Below, piece by piece: positions 61,835 to 64,000 of a stretch of DNA of 64,000 bases. The stretch covers positions 186,001-250,000 of the forward strand of contig CP089461.1 of assembly GCA_026636295.1 (NCBI GenBank). The letters run 5' to 3'. The notes beneath the pieces are model-generated. The model was not told where the DNA came from. It ran no database searches and saw only the letters and a program-made list of their open reading frames with translations. The position numbers were made by a program, and so were the translations under genes. Position 1 is the stretch's first letter, and every line of letters starts with the position of its first letter. The stretch is from Medakamo hakoo (taxonomy: Eukaryota; Chlorophyta; Trebouxiophyceae; Coccomyxaceae).

Positions 61835-62078
61835 ATAAGAGGGAGGCTAGACAGGGTTCCGGTGAAGTGTTGCACGACAGGAAAAAAACGGCAAAAGCCC
61901 CCAGGCCACCACCCGCCGACCATCCCGCCAACGCGCCGCCCTCCCAACCGCTTTTTCCTTCGCGCGCCCCACGCCCGCCCACACCCTCGTTCAGGGCGCC
62001 GCCGGACCGCTGTGCCCTGGAACACGGGCAGGGGTGGTCCCGGCCCAGCCGCCCCCACCCCCCCGTGCCAGTTGGCGT

Positions 62079-62978
62079 TCAGTTGATGCCCATGACCTCC
62101 GTCGTGAAGATCAGGGTCGCGCCGGGGGGGATGAGGCCGTTGCCGGCGCCGGCGTCGCCGTACCCGAGCGAGGGCGGGATCTGGAGCTTGCGCTTCTCGC
62201 CCACGCACGCGCCCAGCAGGCCCTGGTCCCAGCCCTTGATGACCTGCTCGACGCGTTTTTTGTGCGGCAGCCAGAGTGTGCGGGTGAGTGGATGCCGGGG
62301 TTTTTGGAGGGCGGGCGACGGAGGACATGGTGTGCAGGGCCTTCTCCATCCTCATCCACCCCGTTTTCGCACCTGTCCCTGGCCGAGCGTGAACTCAAAG
62401 GGGGTGCCTCTGTCGACGGAGCTGTCGAACTTGGTGCCGTCCGTGAGCGTTCCCGTGTAGTGGACGGAGATCTTGTCGCCGTTCTTGGCTTTGACGGTGC
62501 AGTCGGCGGGCTTGGACTGTTTTTTTTGAAGGTGGAAGGGAAAAGGCTTGAGAGTACGAGAGCGGCTCTATCACCTGGGGAAGTTTGGCGCGCCAACCGG
62601 CCGCGGCCAGGCGGGCGTGCGCGGCCGTCATAATGCGCGGTCGCGCGGGCGTGTCACAGGGTTGAGGGAACAGCGCGACCGTTGGAACGCGCGCGTTCTC
62701 CGACACGGAAGCTGCCTGTTTCTCGCCGAGGCCGCCTGCACCGTCGAAAGCAGGCATCCATGCCACGTCTCGCACAGTGATGCGGGATCCCCACAGCCCG
62801 CCCATTTCGCGTGTTTCCTCTCCCCACAACCGCTGGCGCTTTTATTCAAGTTCCCCGCGACCGCATTCACGCCGCTACGCACCAGCACGCCGATCTGCAG
62901 GCTGGTCACGTCGCCCGCGGCGGACACCAGGGCGACGAGCGCCGCGAAGACGATGGCGACGAGGGCGAAGAAACGCAT
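62079..62978 (-). CDS. FKBP2: FKBP2-type peptidyl-prolyl isomerase of the secretory pathway
   Basis: Exons 62883-62978, 62373-62516 and 62079-62243, all phase 0, give 134 residues. Exon 1 is a signal peptide ([20 protein letters not shown]) followed by [12 protein letters not shown], which matches the FKBP2 motif DVTELQIGV. The FKBP domain has [92 protein letters not shown]; residues that form the FK506 pocket (Tyr, Asp, Phe, Trp, Tyr, Phe) are present. The acceptor for exon 3 is GAGCAG at 62244-62249; another frame continues upstream but breaks the alignment. It ends MGIN, lacking the NDEL/RTEL-type retrieval signal that most members have. Stop 244 bases from that of PIGV. Confidence 0.93.
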
Positions 62979-63060
62979 GCTTGGGCGTGGGGAGAAGAGA
63001 CGGAGGATGAAAAAGGAGTGTGTGACACCTGCGCGCCGACCCGCGCCTCCCACCTCTTTT

Positions 63061-64000
63061 CTACAGCTTCGCCCGCTGGCCACCACCACTGAGCTCGTCC
63101 CTCAACACCCGCCGCATCACTTTACCCGTCGCCGTCCGCGGCAGGCCGCCCTCCCGCACGACCACCCGGTCCACCCGGAACAGCGGCGACAAGGATGACC
63201 GTAAAGCGGCCGTGCCGGCTGTCGCCAGCTTGCCAGGGTCGAGGGAGGACGCGGGCGCGCCGGGCGCGGGCACGGCCACGACCACGAGGACGTCCGGCCC
63301 GCCGCCAGGCGCGGGCACGGCGACGGCCGCGACTTCGGCCACGCGCGAAAAACCGTCTCCGCCCTTCACCGCCGCTTCCAGCTCCACCGCCGCGATCTTG
63401 ATCCCGCCCAGGTTCATGGCGTCGTCTACGCGACCACGCGCCGCGTACGTGCACGCTCCCGACCGGGAGGGCAGGCGGGCCAGCCCGTCGCCGTGGCGGC
63501 GCAGCCGCGTGCCCGCGCCAGGCCCGTCCTTCAAGGCCGGCATGCCCTGGTAGTACGCCGCGTTGTGGTCGCCGTTCAACAGGCTCTGGGACAGGCCCAG
63601 AGCCGGCGGGATGAGGGCGACTTCACCAGCAGCGGGAGCGGCGGACGGGGCGTGGCGGCATTGGGGGCGGGTGGTCGGGCAATCTCCACCATCCCCTCCA
63701 CGCTCCTCTCCATCCCCCAGCAGGACGAAATCCGCGCCCAGGGCCGGGCCCGCGAACGTGGACGGCGCCCACGGCTGCAGCAGGTTCCCGGCCACGTACC
63801 CGCCCGCCAGCTCTGTACCACCGCACAGCTCCAGCACCGGAGAATACCGGGCGCGGGACGCCAGCCACAGCGCGTCGTCGGGCGCGGACGCTTCGCCAGT
63901 CGACCCAAAGCACCGCACGGCCGCCCAGTCCAAGCCGTCCACCGCGCCGCTGGCCCGCCAGGCGCGGGCCAGCGACGGCACGGTGCCCAAGCACGTCACC
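63061..64000 (-). CDS. Acyl-activating enzyme, AAE17/18-like (C-terminal part, runs off the window)
   Basis: AMP-forming acyl-CoA synthetase superfamily; in Arabidopsis AAE17/AAE18 are peroxisomal enzymes, AAE18 acting on the auxin precursor 2,4-DB in vivo. About 313 residues are visible, continuing beyond 64000. Motifs: CFGSTGEASAPDDALWL (A-loop region), PVLELCGGTELAGGYVAGN (YxxTE-equivalent GGTE), GEVALIPPALGLSQSLLN, RRHGDGLARL (hinge-region Asp), GRVDDAMNLGGIKIAAVELE and, at the end, GGLPRTATGKVMRRVLRDEL with the catalytic Lys in TGK. No intron appears in the visible part. The C-terminus QRAKL resembles a weak PTS1 (AKL), in agreement with a peroxisomal location. FKBP2 starts 82 bases downstream of its stop on the same strand. 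Confidence 0.87.
   Translation of the reverse strand, partial: VTCLGTVPSLARAWRASGAVDGLDWAAVRCFGSTGEASAPDDALWLASRARYSPVLELCGGTELAGGYVAGNLLQPWAPSTFAGPALGADFVLLGDGEERGGDGGDCPTTRPQCRHAPSAAPAAGEVALIPPALGLSQSLLNGDHNAAYYQGMPALKDGPGAGTRLRRHGDGLARLPSRSGACTYAARGRVDDAMNLGGIKIAAVELEAAVKGGDGFSRVAEVAAVAVPAPGGGPDVLVVVAVPAPGAPASSLDPGKLATAGTAALRSSLSPLFRVDRVVVREGGLPRTATGKVMRRVLRDELSGGGQRAKL

Overview
The window is nuclear DNA of a very GC-rich, gene-dense photosynthetic eukaryote, most likely a green alga (chlorophyte or prasinodermophyte; species not identifiable from sequence alone). The grounds are spliceosomal introns, nuclear genes for plastid ribosomal proteins S1 and L17 with transit peptides, a plant-type CCR4 deadenylase with a MYND-like finger, a SABRE/BLTP2 protein, a plant-type acyl-activating enzyme, and extreme GC at third codon positions. 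I see no transposon, virus relic, CRISPR array, tRNA or rRNA gene.

Layout. 1-9 kb: NAA20 (partial, minus), PAM16 (plus), a hot-dog thioesterase (minus), a WD40 protein (plus), and a GT32-type glycosyltransferase joined to a FkbM-like methyltransferase domain (minus). 9-16 kb: CCR4 (minus) divergent from TFIIS (plus), then plastid RPS1 (minus). 16-26.7 kb: the 3107-residue lipid-transfer protein BLTP2/SABRE and a MYND/MSS51-like protein (plus). 26.8-31 kb: ECHS1, an unknown secreted protein and a chalcone-isomerase-like fatty-acid-binding protein (minus). 31-35.6 kb: UTP14, a box C/D snoRNA in a probable intron, and two single-pass membrane proteins whose reading frames lie 13 bases apart (plus). 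35.7-38.5 kb: CLN3 (minus) and an unknown protein (plus). 38.7-50.6 kb: UBR4/BIG, about 3966 residues in one exon (plus). 50.7-64 kb: a medium-chain reductase, an alpha/beta hydrolase and plastid L17 (minus); a metallophosphoesterase and a RWD-RING ligase (plus); a CPBP-like membrane protein and MECR (minus); PIGV with a second intronic snoRNA (plus); FKBP2 and the C-terminal half of an acyl-activating enzyme (minus).

The genes are mostly housekeeping functions: N-terminal acetylation, mitochondrial import, transcription elongation, mRNA deadenylation, rRNA processing, ubiquitination, GPI anchors and lipid metabolism. I see no pathway cluster. Coding exons were joined by hand wherever a GT-AG (once GC-AG) junction kept phase and restored a family alignment.

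The most interesting signals are: (1) the two small membrane-protein frames 13 bases apart, a candidate bicistronic mRNA; (2) two box C/D snoRNAs with terminal stems and guides matching conserved 18S rRNA sequence; (3) introns that are G-rich at the 5' half and C-rich at the 3' half, in several cases able to pair end to end; (4) 3' splice sites preceded by A/C runs rather than a U-rich tract; (5) a GC-AG intron in TFIIS and an intron directly after the PAM16 start codon.
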